Of a stretch of DNA of 5,728 nucleotides, positions 1-5,728 are shown one piece after another; the first letter of the stretch is position 1, and the number at the start of each line of letters is the position of its first letter. This DNA comes from an uncultured Bacilli bacterium (GTDB taxonomy: Bacteria; Bacillota_I; Bacilli_A; RF39; UBA660), in the NCBI GenBank assembly GCA_947598455.1, contig CANQFI010000095.1:1-5728 (forward strand), read 5' to 3'. The translations under genes and the position numbers were made by a program. Under the pieces are notes generated by a model. The model made no database searches. It was not told where the DNA came from and was given only the letters and a program-made list of their open reading frames with translations.

Positions 1-2
1 AT

Positions 3-25
3 AAAAAAAAGAGATTAATCTCTTT
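3..25 (-). terminator. Rho-independent terminator after divIVA
   Basis: On the minus strand AAAGAGA and TCTCTTT form a 7-bp stem (8-14 with 19-25) around the four-base loop TTAA, followed by a run of eight T (10 down to 3, the first three being the end of the stem arm). The divIVA stop codon TAA (15-17) lies in the loop, so the last sense codons form the 5' arm. The stem has only two G-C pairs, so termination may be leaky, but the position and T-run make it the likely end of the sepF-divIVA transcript. Confidence 0.6.
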
Positions 26-455
26 CGGTTAAGTTAATATTATCGACATCATCAACCATAGTAAGTTGTTCTTTAACAACTTCTTTGATACGAGCTTTAT
101 ATAATTTAATACTACGGCGAAGATTATCAACTTCAATTTCAGTTTTTTCGGCTTTAATTAACGCATCATTTACGATTTGGGAAGCATTTTTTTTAGCTGT
201 TTCAATTATCATGTTGGCTTCTTCTTTGGCTATTTTTCTTATGTGATTTGATGAGTCTTCAGCAATTAAGATGGCTTTATTCATTGTAGTTTCAATATTT
301 TTGTAACGAACTAGTTCACTTTTGAGCAAAGATATCTCTTGATCTTTGTTCTTTAATTTATTTAACATACTTTCATATTCGGCAGTTACTTCGTCAACAA
401 AAGCATTTACTTCAGCCTTATCATAACCATTTGCAGTTATCTCAAACTTTTTCAT
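15..455 (-). CDS. divIVA: DivIVA-family cell-division/polarity scaffold protein, short N terminus
   Basis: This is a 146-residue DivIVA-family protein, a coiled-coil scaffold that gathers at division sites and poles and recruits partners. The family signature is visible near the N terminus: Phe4, then GYDKAEV at 10-16 and F19, leading into EYESML. The rest is almost entirely helical coiled coil (about 20-55 and 60-135), with the Ala/Lys/Glu-rich pattern usual in DivIVA C-terminal domains. The start is fixed by an in-frame TGA two codons upstream and by AGAGGTGA at 459-466. Compared with Bacillus subtilis DivIVA, the segment before GYD is about nine residues shorter. The two positions just before it, Phe17-Arg18 in B. 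subtilis and important for membrane binding, are Ala8-Asn9 here. The gene starts 27 bases after the sepF stop, so the two are probably co-transcribed. It could be a divergent DivIVA paralogue rather than the orthologue. Confidence 0.88.
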   Translation of the reverse strand: MKKFEITANGYDKAEVNAFVDEVTAEYESMLNKLKNKDQEISLLKSELVRYKNIETTMNKAILIAEDSSNHIRKIAKEEANMIIETAKKNASQIVNDALIKAEKTEIEVDNLRRSIKLYKARIKEVVKEQLTMVDDVDNINLTERD

Positions 456-462
456 GACTCAC

Positions 463-475
463 CTCTTACAAAGAG
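463..475 (-). promoter_or_regulatory. Small hairpin over the divIVA ribosome binding site
   Basis: In the 27-base sepF-divIVA gap the minus strand reads CTCTT-TGT-AAGAG, a 5-bp stem with a three-base loop. Its 3' arm covers the AAGAG part of the divIVA Shine-Dalgarno sequence AGAGGTGA. It could modestly lower divIVA translation relative to sepF, but a stem this short can arise by chance. Confidence 0.25.
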
Positions 476-482
476 TATGATA

Positions 483-887
483 TTACCAATCTATTTTTTC
501 GTCATTTTGTTCTTGTTCTTTGGCACTATCATCACTTATCTTACCTTGAACATTAACATTATTTGGTGTACAAAGATAAATTCCAACACCAACTTTTTGC
601 ATAGTTCCGCCTATAGCATAAATGCATCCGCTCAAAAAGTCAATAATTCTTTTGGCTTGATCAGATGTAACTCTTTTTAAATTTACTACTACACTATTAC
701 GATTTTTTAGATGATCAGCGATTTGTTGAGATTCGGAATAAGCACGTGGTTCTAATAAAATCATTTTATTAGAGCTATTGTCAATTTCTTTGGTATCTGA
801 ACTATAATAATTATCTTCAGTACCGTTAATGCTTCTTTCATCGTCATCATCAACTGGATCAAAAATCTTTTTTATACTAAATGCCAT
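483..887 (-). CDS. sepF: Cell division protein SepF
   Basis: SepF is a cytoplasmic protein that binds the C-terminal tail of FtsZ, polymerises, and anchors the Z-ring to the membrane. This 134-residue copy has the full layout. A short amphipathic N-terminal helix (MAFSIKKIF, 1-9) would insert in the membrane. An acidic, low-complexity linker rich in Asp, Ser and Asn (about 11-40) follows. The SepF/DUF552 domain (about 42-113) has EPRAY at 46-50, VVVNLKRV at 66-73, RIIDFLSG at 80-87, the [10 protein letters not shown] turn and the TPNNVNV end strand. A charged tail closes the protein. It is slightly shorter than the roughly 150 residues of B. subtilis SepF, mostly in the linker. AGGAGG at 896-901, eight bases before ATG, supports the start. 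It is the first gene after a good promoter (921-949) and is followed by divIVA, as in a reduced Firmicute division cluster. Confidence 0.95.
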   Translation of the reverse strand: MAFSIKKIFDPVDDDDERSINGTEDNYYSSDTKEIDNSSNKMILLEPRAYSESQQIADHLKNRNSVVVNLKRVTSDQAKRIIDFLSGCIYAIGGTMQKVGVGIYLCTPNNVNVQGKISDDSAKEQEQNDEKIDW

Positions 888-920
888 ATTATATGCCTCC
901 TACACTTTATTACCCTTTTA

Positions 921-949
921 ATTATAAATGATATTATATAAATTTTCAA
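921..949 (-). promoter_or_regulatory. Sigma-A-type promoter for sepF-divIVA
   Basis: The minus strand carries TTGAAA (944-949) and TATAAT (921-926) separated by exactly 17 bases, a near-consensus housekeeping promoter. The transcript would start near 914, giving a leader of about 27 bases that contains the AGGAGG site of sepF. It lies in the 80-base gap after the 524-residue gene. I see no convincing terminator for that gene in the gap, so read-through could add to sepF expression. Confidence 0.75.
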
Positions 950-967
950 CATAATTAAAAGAATTTT

Positions 968-2542
968 TTATTCGATTGGAGGATGAAATGTTAAGTTAGA
1001 ACATTCTTTAGTTAAATCTAGTTGACTTAAGATTAAGGTTTCATATGTTTCATGTAATTTTTTAAAGCTTTCCGTTTTTGGTGTATTATATAATGTTTTT
1101 ATATCATCAAAATCTTTTGGACTGATTAAGGTTTCGTTGCTTTGGGACCTGTTTTTTATTTTTATTGATACTATAATTATTTCAGTACCTTTTTTCGTAT
1201 AGATTATTTTGGCAGAGTTACCACGAAGACTATATATTTCAATACCTTCTTGTTCGGATATTTTAGTTCCTGATACAACATTATTACTTAAATCAGTAAG
1301 TAATTTATATATTTCTTCATAGAAAGTTATATCAATGACCTCTAAAGCACTAATTAAACGTGGAAGATGATTTGAATTAACAAGATAATAAAAACTATTA
1401 GTTTTTATAGCATGTGGATCTTTAGCATTACTTATTGATATTTTTAAGGCTGTTAATTTTTGGGTTATAAATTCAATAGTTTCTTGTTCTTCATTTGAGC
1501 CAGTTACTAAAACTAAATATTTGCATAAAGATATAACATCTTCTCTTAAACGTGCTAATAAAGATTTCATTTCAATATCCTCTATACTTAATATTAAATT
1601 TTCAGCTACTTTTAAAGTGTTAAAATCATCATTTGATAAATATTTAACCATTACTTCTTGTAATTCAGTATCACTGGAATGTTTTTTTTCTGCAGCGACA
1701 GCTGATTTCATCTTTTCTTTATAAAATGATATTTGTTCAGCTTTTAAGCCTGATAAAATTAGTAATTTATTAAATTCATCTAAATCTTCAGGAATTTTAA
1801 TAATTGTGTCACCTTTAATATAGCTATTTATTTTAGCTAAATTTTCTTTTTGACGGGCTAATTCTTCTTTGCTTAGAGGTTCTTTATTAGCCAGATTGTT
1901 GATGTAATTATATAGATTGTTAAGATAATTTTTTGTTTCAATATCGCTATTATTTAAATTAAATAAAGAAAATAATTTTTTAATAATAAATATTAATGTA
2001 TGCGCTTGAAAATTAGGATATAATTCACCATTTTCATCAAAATAGACTGATAAATTATTTAACATAACCTTGTCTACGGCATTTTTGTCTGAATTAATAT
2101 TTCTAATTAAGGTTGAAAAAATAGTTAAAAATTCATTAACAGGAACTTTATTTTTTACACAATAAGTAAGTAATTCATTGATGGTATTCTTAATAGGATA
2201 TATCTCCTCTATCACACCATTTGCAAACATTTTCGAATAAGCATTTAAAAGTTCATTAATTTGATCTTCTAAGGATTTTTTAGCGCTTTCTAATTCTTTT
2301 AAAGCCATATTACGAACAAATTCTTGCAAAGTATGATTAGTTGGTTTAATAAGTATTTTGAATCTTCTTTTAGGACGACTATTATAATATTTTTGTAGTA
2401 TTTCTTTTTTTGTACCATATTTTAAAATATCAAAATTTTTAATTTCAGGTAATGAAGATATTTCTTGTTCGATTTCCTTTAATTGTTTTAATAGTTCTTT
2501 GACTCTTTTATTTAAATATTCTTTAAATTCTAATAATTCCAT
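968..2542 (-). CDS. Uncharacterised helical protein, possible RelE-like fold at C terminus
   Basis: I do not recognise this 524-residue protein. It has no signal peptide, no membrane segment and no tryptophan, so it is probably cytoplasmic. The N terminus is a charged heptad-like helix (about 1-32), then a basic patch (SRPKRRFK, 55-62) and another coiled-coil-like helix (about 72-104). The middle (about 110-420) looks like a mainly helical repeat or bundle, rich in Leu, Asn and Lys. The C-terminal part changes character: short strands at 433-439 (GIEIYSL), 443-449 and 453-462, with Arg440, Tyr448 and a basic KIKNRSQ, are laid out like the core strands of RelE/HigB-family toxins. That resemblance is by eye and weak. 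AGGGAG at 2551-2556, eight bases before ATG, supports the start. It appears to be a single-gene unit between glyS and sepF, with its own promoter (2578-2606). A role in division or translation is possible from position only. Confidence 0.8.
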   Translation of the reverse strand: MELLEFKEYLNKRVKELLKQLKEIEQEISSLPEIKNFDILKYGTKKEILQKYYNSRPKRRFKILIKPTNHTLQEFVRNMALKELESAKKSLEDQINELLNAYSKMFANGVIEEIYPIKNTINELLTYCVKNKVPVNEFLTIFSTLIRNINSDKNAVDKVMLNNLSVYFDENGELYPNFQAHTLIFIIKKLFSLFNLNNSDIETKNYLNNLYNYINNLANKEPLSKEELARQKENLAKINSYIKGDTIIKIPEDLDEFNKLLILSGLKAEQISFYKEKMKSAVAAEKKHSSDTELQEVMVKYLSNDDFNTLKVAENLILSIEDIEMKSLLARLREDVISLCKYLVLVTGSNEEQETIEFITQKLTALKISISNAKDPHAIKTNSFYYLVNSNHLPRLISALEVIDITFYEEIYKLLTDLSNNVVSGTKISEQEGIEIYSLRGNSAKIIYTKKGTEIIIVSIKIKNRSQSNETLISPKDFDDIKTLYNTPKTESFKKLHETYETLILSQLDLTKECSNLTFHPPIE

Positions 2543-2577
2543 TTATTTCACTCCCTTTTTTTTAAAATACTTTGTTT

Positions 2578-2606
2578 ATTATATAATACATTTTTTAGAG
2601 AACCAA
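2578..2606 (-). promoter_or_regulatory. Promoter for the 524-residue gene
   Basis: The minus strand has a consensus -10 box TATAAT (2578-2583) and, 17 bases upstream, TTGGTT (2601-2606), which matches the start of the -35 consensus but not its end. The predicted start near 2571 gives a leader of about 28 bases containing AGGGAG. The -35 box overlaps the tail of the glyS terminator, so the two transcription units are packed together. Confidence 0.55.
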
Positions 2607-2634
2607 ACGAAAAGGCAGAAGATTTTCTGCCTTT
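2605..2634 (-). terminator. Rho-independent terminator after glyS
   Basis: A perfect 10-bp inverted repeat (AAAGGCAGAA at 2611-2620 with TTCTGCCTTT at 2625-2634) encloses a four-base loop. In the minus direction it runs into TTTTCGTTT, an interrupted T-tract. It lies 14 bases after the glyS stop. The other direction lacks a T-run, which supports a minus-strand terminator serving glyS. Confidence 0.85.
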
Positions 2635-2648
2635 ACTGAAATTTTACA

Positions 2649-4028
2649 TTAAAATTCTATTTTTTCTTTAATGTATTCAGAAAGTTCATCGATGTTTAAT
2701 TTAATTTGTTCCATCGTGTCACGATCTCTTACCGTTACAATATTATTTTCTAGTGTTTCATCATCGATGGTAATACTAAATGGTGTACCAACAGCGTCAT
2801 TACGACGATATCGTTTACCAATTGAACCGGATTCATCATATGTAACATAAAAATCTTTACATAATAATGAATAAACTTCCATAGCTTTTTCTTTATGAAC
2901 TTTTTTAATTAATGGTAAAATGGTTGCTTTAACTGGAGCTAAAGCAGGATGAATTTTTAAGACTTCACGTGAATCATTATTTTCTAGTTCTTCTACTTCG
3001 TAAGCGTTACAGATGAATGCTAAGATAGCACGGTCTAAACCTAATGATGGTTCAATTACATATGGTGTATATTTTTCGTTAGTTTCAGGATCTAAATATC
3101 TTAAATCTTGTTTTGAATGTTCCATATGGACAGTTAAGTCGTAATCAGTACGATCGGCAATTCCCCATAATTCACCCCAACCCATTGGAAATAAAAACTC
3201 AATATCAGTTGTAGCTTTACTATAAAAGGATAATTCTTCTTTAGAATGATCACGATATCTTAATTTTTCGTTTTTCATACCTAAAGATTTTAACCAGTCA
3301 ATACAATAATTTTTCCAATAACCAAACCACTCTAGATCAGTATCTGGTTTACAGAAAAATTCTAATTCCATTTGTTCAAATTCTCTAGTTCTAAAAGTAA
3401 AGTTACCTGGAGTTATTTCGTTACGGAAACTTTTGCCAGTTTGACCTATACCGAAAGGTATTTTAGCACGCATACTTCTTTGAACATTTAAGAAATTAAC
3501 AAATATTCCTTGAGCTGTTTCACCACGAAGATATACTTTTGATTTCGTATCTTCAGTAACACCTTGATGAGTTTCAAATAATAAATTAAATTTACGAATT
3601 GGAGTAAAATCTGTAGCGCCACACTTAGGACAAGCTATTTTGTTATCAGCAATAAATTTTTCAATTTTTTCATTATCCCAACCATCGCCAGTTTCTGCTC
3701 CTTTAGTAAATTCTTCAATTAATTTATCAGCACGATGACGAGCTTTACATTTTTTACAATCGATTAATGGGTCATTAAAATTAGTTACATGACCACTAGC
3801 TACCCAAACTTCAGGATTCATAAGAATGGCGGCATCAAGGCCATAGTTATAGGGATTTTCTTGAATAAATTTTTTCCACCAAGCACGACGAACATTTTCT
3901 TTTAATTCTCTTCCTAAAGGTCCGTAATCCCAAGTATTTGATAAACCACCATAGATTTCACTTCCTTGGAATATAAAACCATATTGCTTACAATAATTAA
4001 CAATATCTTCCATTTTGATTTCTTTCAT
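2649..4028 (-). CDS. glyS: Glycine--tRNA ligase, class II homodimeric type
   Basis: This enzyme joins glycine to tRNA-Gly using ATP, in the cytoplasm. It is the single-chain alpha2 form, not the GlyQ/GlyS alpha-beta form, and at 459 residues it is normal length. The N-terminal signature TWDYGPLG is at 32-39. A zinc-ribbon-like insertion has cysteines at 91, 94, 133 and 136. The catalytic core shows LRGETAQG (167-174), class II motif 2 with FRNE (201-204) and [14 protein letters not shown] (212-225), and motif 3 as EPSLGLDRA (326-334). The C-terminal anticodon-binding domain (about 358-455) begins HPALAPVK and has the [11 protein letters not shown] and GTPF segments of the family. The zinc ligands and catalytic motifs I can check are present. 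GAGAGG at 4037-4042, eight bases before ATG, supports the start. A T-box leader controls it, so expression should rise when uncharged tRNA-Gly accumulates. Confidence 0.98.
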   Translation of the reverse strand: MKEIKMEDIVNYCKQYGFIFQGSEIYGGLSNTWDYGPLGRELKENVRRAWWKKFIQENPYNYGLDAAILMNPEVWVASGHVTNFNDPLIDCKKCKARHRADKLIEEFTKGAETGDGWDNEKIEKFIADNKIACPKCGATDFTPIRKFNLLFETHQGVTEDTKSKVYLRGETAQGIFVNFLNVQRSMRAKIPFGIGQTGKSFRNEITPGNFTFRTREFEQMELEFFCKPDTDLEWFGYWKNYCIDWLKSLGMKNEKLRYRDHSKEELSFYSKATTDIEFLFPMGWGELWGIADRTDYDLTVHMEHSKQDLRYLDPETNEKYTPYVIEPSLGLDRAILAFICNAYEVEELENNDSREVLKIHPALAPVKATILPLIKKVHKEKAMEVYSLLCKDFYVTYDESGSIGKRYRRNDAVGTPFSITIDDETLENNIVTVRDRDTMEQIKLNIDELSEYIKEKIEF

Positions 4029-4064
4029 ATTAAATTCCTCTCTTTCTTTAGATGATTTTTTAAT

Positions 4065-4131
4065 AAAAAAACTTCTAGAAATATGTAGGAACGAGATATA
4101 CCCGCGGTTCCATCCTACTTATTTCTAGAAG
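4065..4131 (-). terminator. T-box attenuator terminator
   Basis: An 11-bp perfect stem, CTTCTAGAAAT with ATTTCTAGAAG (4121-4131 with 4072-4082), closes over the GTAGGA/TCCTAC helix and is followed by seven T (4065-4071). The whole antiterminator lies inside this hairpin. When tRNA-Gly is charged, transcription should stop here, about 40 bases before the glyS ATG. A competing small hairpin, ATTTC-TTCTA-GAAAT (4121-4135), could hold the 5' arm and act as a Stem III-like switch. Confidence 0.88.
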
Positions 4132-4184
4132 AAATCACCTTATTTTATATAGCTCATGGTTGCCAACCCACTCATCGCTTGTAT
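4065..4184 (-). promoter_or_regulatory. Compact T-box riboswitch leader, glycine-specific, upstream of glyS
   Basis: The minus strand contains the T-box core GGATGGAACCGCGGG (4101-4115). The antiterminator folds cleanly: helix A1 GTAGGA/TCCTAC (4113-4118 with 4085-4090), a seven-base bulge TGGAACC (4106-4112), and helix A2 GCGGG/CTCGT (4101-4105 with 4091-4095). In the bulge, UGGA can pair with UCCA at the acceptor end, which suits tRNA-Gly because its discriminator base is normally U. Upstream there are only about 65 bases from the inferred start (~4184), too little for a normal Stem I. That space folds as AGC/GCT (4177-4179 with 4151-4153), a kink-turn-like GAT-GA/GA junction, then TGG/CCA with the loop GTTGGCAA (4160-4167), which holds the glycine codon GGC followed by A. 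T-box identity is secure; the Stem I model is inference. Confidence 0.92.
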
Positions 4185-4190
4185 GAACTA

Positions 4191-4218
4191 ATTATAACAA
4201 ATAATTTTGTTTAGTCAA
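4191..4218 (-). promoter_or_regulatory. Sigma-A-type promoter for the T-box/glyS transcript
   Basis: TTGACT (4213-4218) and a perfect TATAAT (4191-4196) are separated by 16 bases on the minus strand. The predicted start is about 4184. Only 14 bases lie between the upstream stop codon and the -35 box. This placement matters because it caps the T-box leader at about 120 bases up to the terminator. Confidence 0.8.
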
Positions 4219-4232
4219 CATTTACTTAATTT

Positions 4233-5120
4233 CTAACGTTTAAAAATATTTTTAATTTTTCCAATTGGATTGGCACTAGTAGCTGTTTTTTCAATTTTAG
4301 TAATAATATCATCTTTACTATTATCTAAAGCATCATATAATTCTTTTAATGATTTATATTTAGTAATTTGATATTCTTTAAAATTGGAATTGGCATCGTA
4401 AAATTTAATAGTTAGATCACGATAGACACAACGTACTTTATCAGGGACTTTTAAAACTTCGCAACCTAATAGTTCTTTAAAGTAAGCAATTATTACTTTA
4501 TTAATATTTTTATAGTCGTGTTTAATAGCAGATGATATTTTAGAATTAAATTTATAAGATGTAATTTCATTAATTATTTCATCTATTTTACCACATAATT
4601 CTAAATCATCGGCAAGACGATCATCGGCATCAATCATTTTTTCAAGGGTTTCTTTTTCATCACTTAATTTAGTTGTATATTTTTCTTTTTCATCGATAGC
4701 AACAAGGCGATCAAATGTAGACATTATTAAATCAAAATCTTTCCAAAATCTAGGGTTTAAATCACAATCTGTTTCATAATTTTCATCAGAATATATTTCA
4801 TTAAATTGTTTGATGAAACACTTTAATTTTAAGATGTAGGCATCAACATTAAATGGTTCATTATTAATGATTACATTTAAAACAGTTTGACAATTTTCAT
4901 ATTCATTTAATTTAAAATATTTTTTAGCATCGCTTAAACGATCTTCATTATCTTTGATACCTGATACTTTAACATTACCAGATAATTCTAATTTATATTT
5001 AGCAACGGCATCTTCGATTAGAATATTGGTATGACAAAATTCACATTCAGCATATTCATCATTGGGATTTAATTTTAGGTTAGCTCCACAAGATGGACAC
5101 TTAGCAGCTTTTAGTTTCAT
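4233..5120 (-). CDS. Zinc-ribbon protein with helical, TPR-like region
   Basis: Function is not recognised beyond domain type. The N terminus is a compact TFIIB-type or rubredoxin-like zinc ribbon with CPSC (Cys8, Cys11) and CEFC (Cys26, Cys29), a module found at the start of many Firmicute proteins of unknown role. A helical region follows: about 61-105 resembles one or two TPR-like helical hairpins, and about 125-220 is charged and helical. A small mixed region (about 221-265) has strands such as VRCVYRDLTIKFYD. The C terminus is basic (GKIKNIFKR). There is no signal peptide or membrane segment, so it is probably cytoplasmic. The start is supported by AAAAGGAA at 5127-5134. It begins 14 bases after the stop of the upstream membrane-protein gene, so the pair is almost certainly one operon and the products may work together at the membrane. 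No terminator is visible between its TAG stop and the glyS promoter. Confidence 0.85.
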   Translation of the reverse strand: MKLKAAKCPSCGANLKLNPNDEYAECEFCHTNILIEDAVAKYKLELSGNVKVSGIKDNEDRLSDAKKYFKLNEYENCQTVLNVIINNEPFNVDAYILKLKCFIKQFNEIYSDENYETDCDLNPRFWKDFDLIMSTFDRLVAIDEKEKYTTKLSDEKETLEKMIDADDRLADDLELCGKIDEIINEITSYKFNSKISSAIKHDYKNINKVIIAYFKELLGCEVLKVPDKVRCVYRDLTIKFYDANSNFKEYQITKYKSLKELYDALDNSKDDIITKIEKTATSANPIGKIKNIFKR

Positions 5121-5134
5121 TTTTTATTCCTTTT

Positions 5135-5728
5135 CTATAAAACAGTTTCATTCCATTTTAAAGCTTTTTTATCCCAAACATATCTAACTTTTAAGTGACT
5201 TTCCATATCTTCAACTATTTCTTTAGCTAAATTGTAATTTTTGTTTGATTTAATAAATTTAACTAGAGAAATAATAAATAAAACTGGAGTTATAAATACA
5301 CCTAAAACAAGACCGATGATTGCCATAACACAACCAACATTACCAGAATTCTTTTCAACTTTTACTTCACCAAACATGTTAGTTCTTGCAGTATATGAAA
5401 CATTACCAGTTTGTTCATTATATCTATCAACATCATCGCCCCAAGTAAAGAATTTCCATGCAGAAGCGGCACCCATTAAAATCATACCTAAACCTTGATT
5501 ATCAGCGATAGCCATTATTATACCTACAATGTATAAGCCTCCTAAAACACACATTCCAATTAGATTACTTCTTTTGGTATCAGTAGCTTCACTAAAAATA
5601 GCAGTCATTCTAAGTAATAACGTTTTTAATGACCATGTTTTTTCATCAGTTGCATCAACTTCTGATAAAAGATTATGCATGCTACGATTGGCATTTATTT
5701 TCTCTCTTATCCCTTTTTCCCACTCTTT
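5135..5728 (-). CDS. Membrane protein of unknown function, 5' end beyond the window
   Basis: I do not recognise this protein. The reading frame stays open to the window edge: 16 more codons precede the ATG at 5678-5680, that ATG has no ribosome binding site, and the added residues (EWEKGIREKINANRS) look like a natural amphipathic helix. The gene is therefore best called partial at its 5' end, with 197 residues visible. Counting from the Met at 5680, a charged helical N-terminal part (1-38) is followed by a hydrophobic segment at about 40-59, a weaker one at 64-79, a polar stretch at 80-113 (rich in Asp, Asn, Thr), and a long hydrophobic stretch at 114-143 that could span once or form a hairpin. 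A charged C-terminal tail follows, ending WDKKALKWNETVL. It is co-transcribed with the zinc-ribbon gene, whose ribosome binding site abuts this stop codon. The promoter must lie outside the window. Confidence 0.8.
   Translation of the reverse strand, partial: KEWEKGIREKINANRSMHNLLSEVDATDEKTWSLKTLLLRMTAIFSEATDTKRSNLIGMCVLGGLYIVGIIMAIADNQGLGMILMGAASAWKFFTWGDDVDRYNEQTGNVSYTARTNMFGEVKVEKNSGNVGCVMAIIGLVLGVFITPVLFIISLVKFIKSNKNYNLAKEIVEDMESHLKVRYVWDKKALKWNETVL

Noticed and set aside
477..680. Open frame of 67 codons on the plus strand
   Set aside because: It lies antisense inside sepF, has no ribosome binding site, and the minus-strand protein is a clear family member.
900..967. A terminator for the 524-residue gene
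   Set aside because: Only a 4-bp GAAT/ATTC stem followed by four T is visible after the stop, too weak to call.
1521..1724. Open frame of 67 codons on the plus strand
   Set aside because: Antisense within the 524-residue gene, low-complexity product, no start signals.
5241..5498. Open frame of 85 codons on the plus strand
   Set aside because: Antisense to the membrane-protein gene. The hydrophobic minus-strand segments and the operon context favour the minus frame.
5678..5680. ATG as the true start of the membrane protein
   Set aside because: No Shine-Dalgarno sequence precedes it and the frame stays open with plausible residues to the window edge, so the gene is treated as 5'-partial.
1..5728. 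Mollicute code with TGA as tryptophan, suggested by AT-richness and by no gene ending in TGA
   Set aside because: The conserved tryptophans of GlyRS that I checked use TGG and the frames are intact in the standard code. The TGA before divIVA is followed at once by a proper start.
1..5728. CRISPR array, insertion sequence, tRNA or rRNA gene
   Set aside because: No spaced direct repeats, transposase-like frame, terminal inverted repeats or tRNA cloverleaf were seen.

Overview
The window comes from a low-GC, Firmicute-type bacterium, probably one of the small-genome Bacilli or Mollicutes-related lineages. The signs are strongly AT-rich DNA, Gram-positive Shine-Dalgarno sites, SepF and DivIVA together, a single-chain homodimeric-type glycyl-tRNA synthetase, and a T-box leader. 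The standard genetic code fits: the tryptophans of GlyRS sit on TGG and every frame ends in TAA or TAG. All six genes lie on the minus strand, so transcription runs from 5728 towards 1.

In transcription order, the first unit is a two-gene operon: a partial membrane protein cut by the right edge, then a zinc-ribbon/helical protein. No terminator follows it. Next is the glyS unit. It has a strong promoter (TTGACT-16-TATAAT), an unusually short T-box leader with a clear antiterminator and terminator, the glyS gene, and a hairpin terminator at 2605-2634. A promoter tucked against that terminator serves an unrecognised 524-residue protein. The last unit starts from a good promoter (TTGAAA-17-TATAAT) and carries sepF and divIVA, ending in a small hairpin terminator whose loop contains the divIVA stop codon.

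Functionally there are two recognisable themes. One is glycine-tRNA charging, controlled by uncharged tRNA-Gly through the T-box. The other is cell division and morphogenesis: SepF tethers FtsZ to the membrane, and DivIVA is a coiled-coil scaffold at the septum or pole. The sepF-divIVA pair looks like a reduced form of the ylm/divIVA segment of the classical Firmicute division cluster.

The most interesting element is the glyS leader. Everything between the inferred transcription start and the antiterminator fits in about 65 bases, against roughly 100 for a normal Stem I alone. I can fold it as a kink-turn topped directly by a tiny hairpin with the glycine codon GGC in its terminal loop. That would be a T-box reduced to little more than a codon-reading hairpin and an acceptor-end-reading antiterminator.
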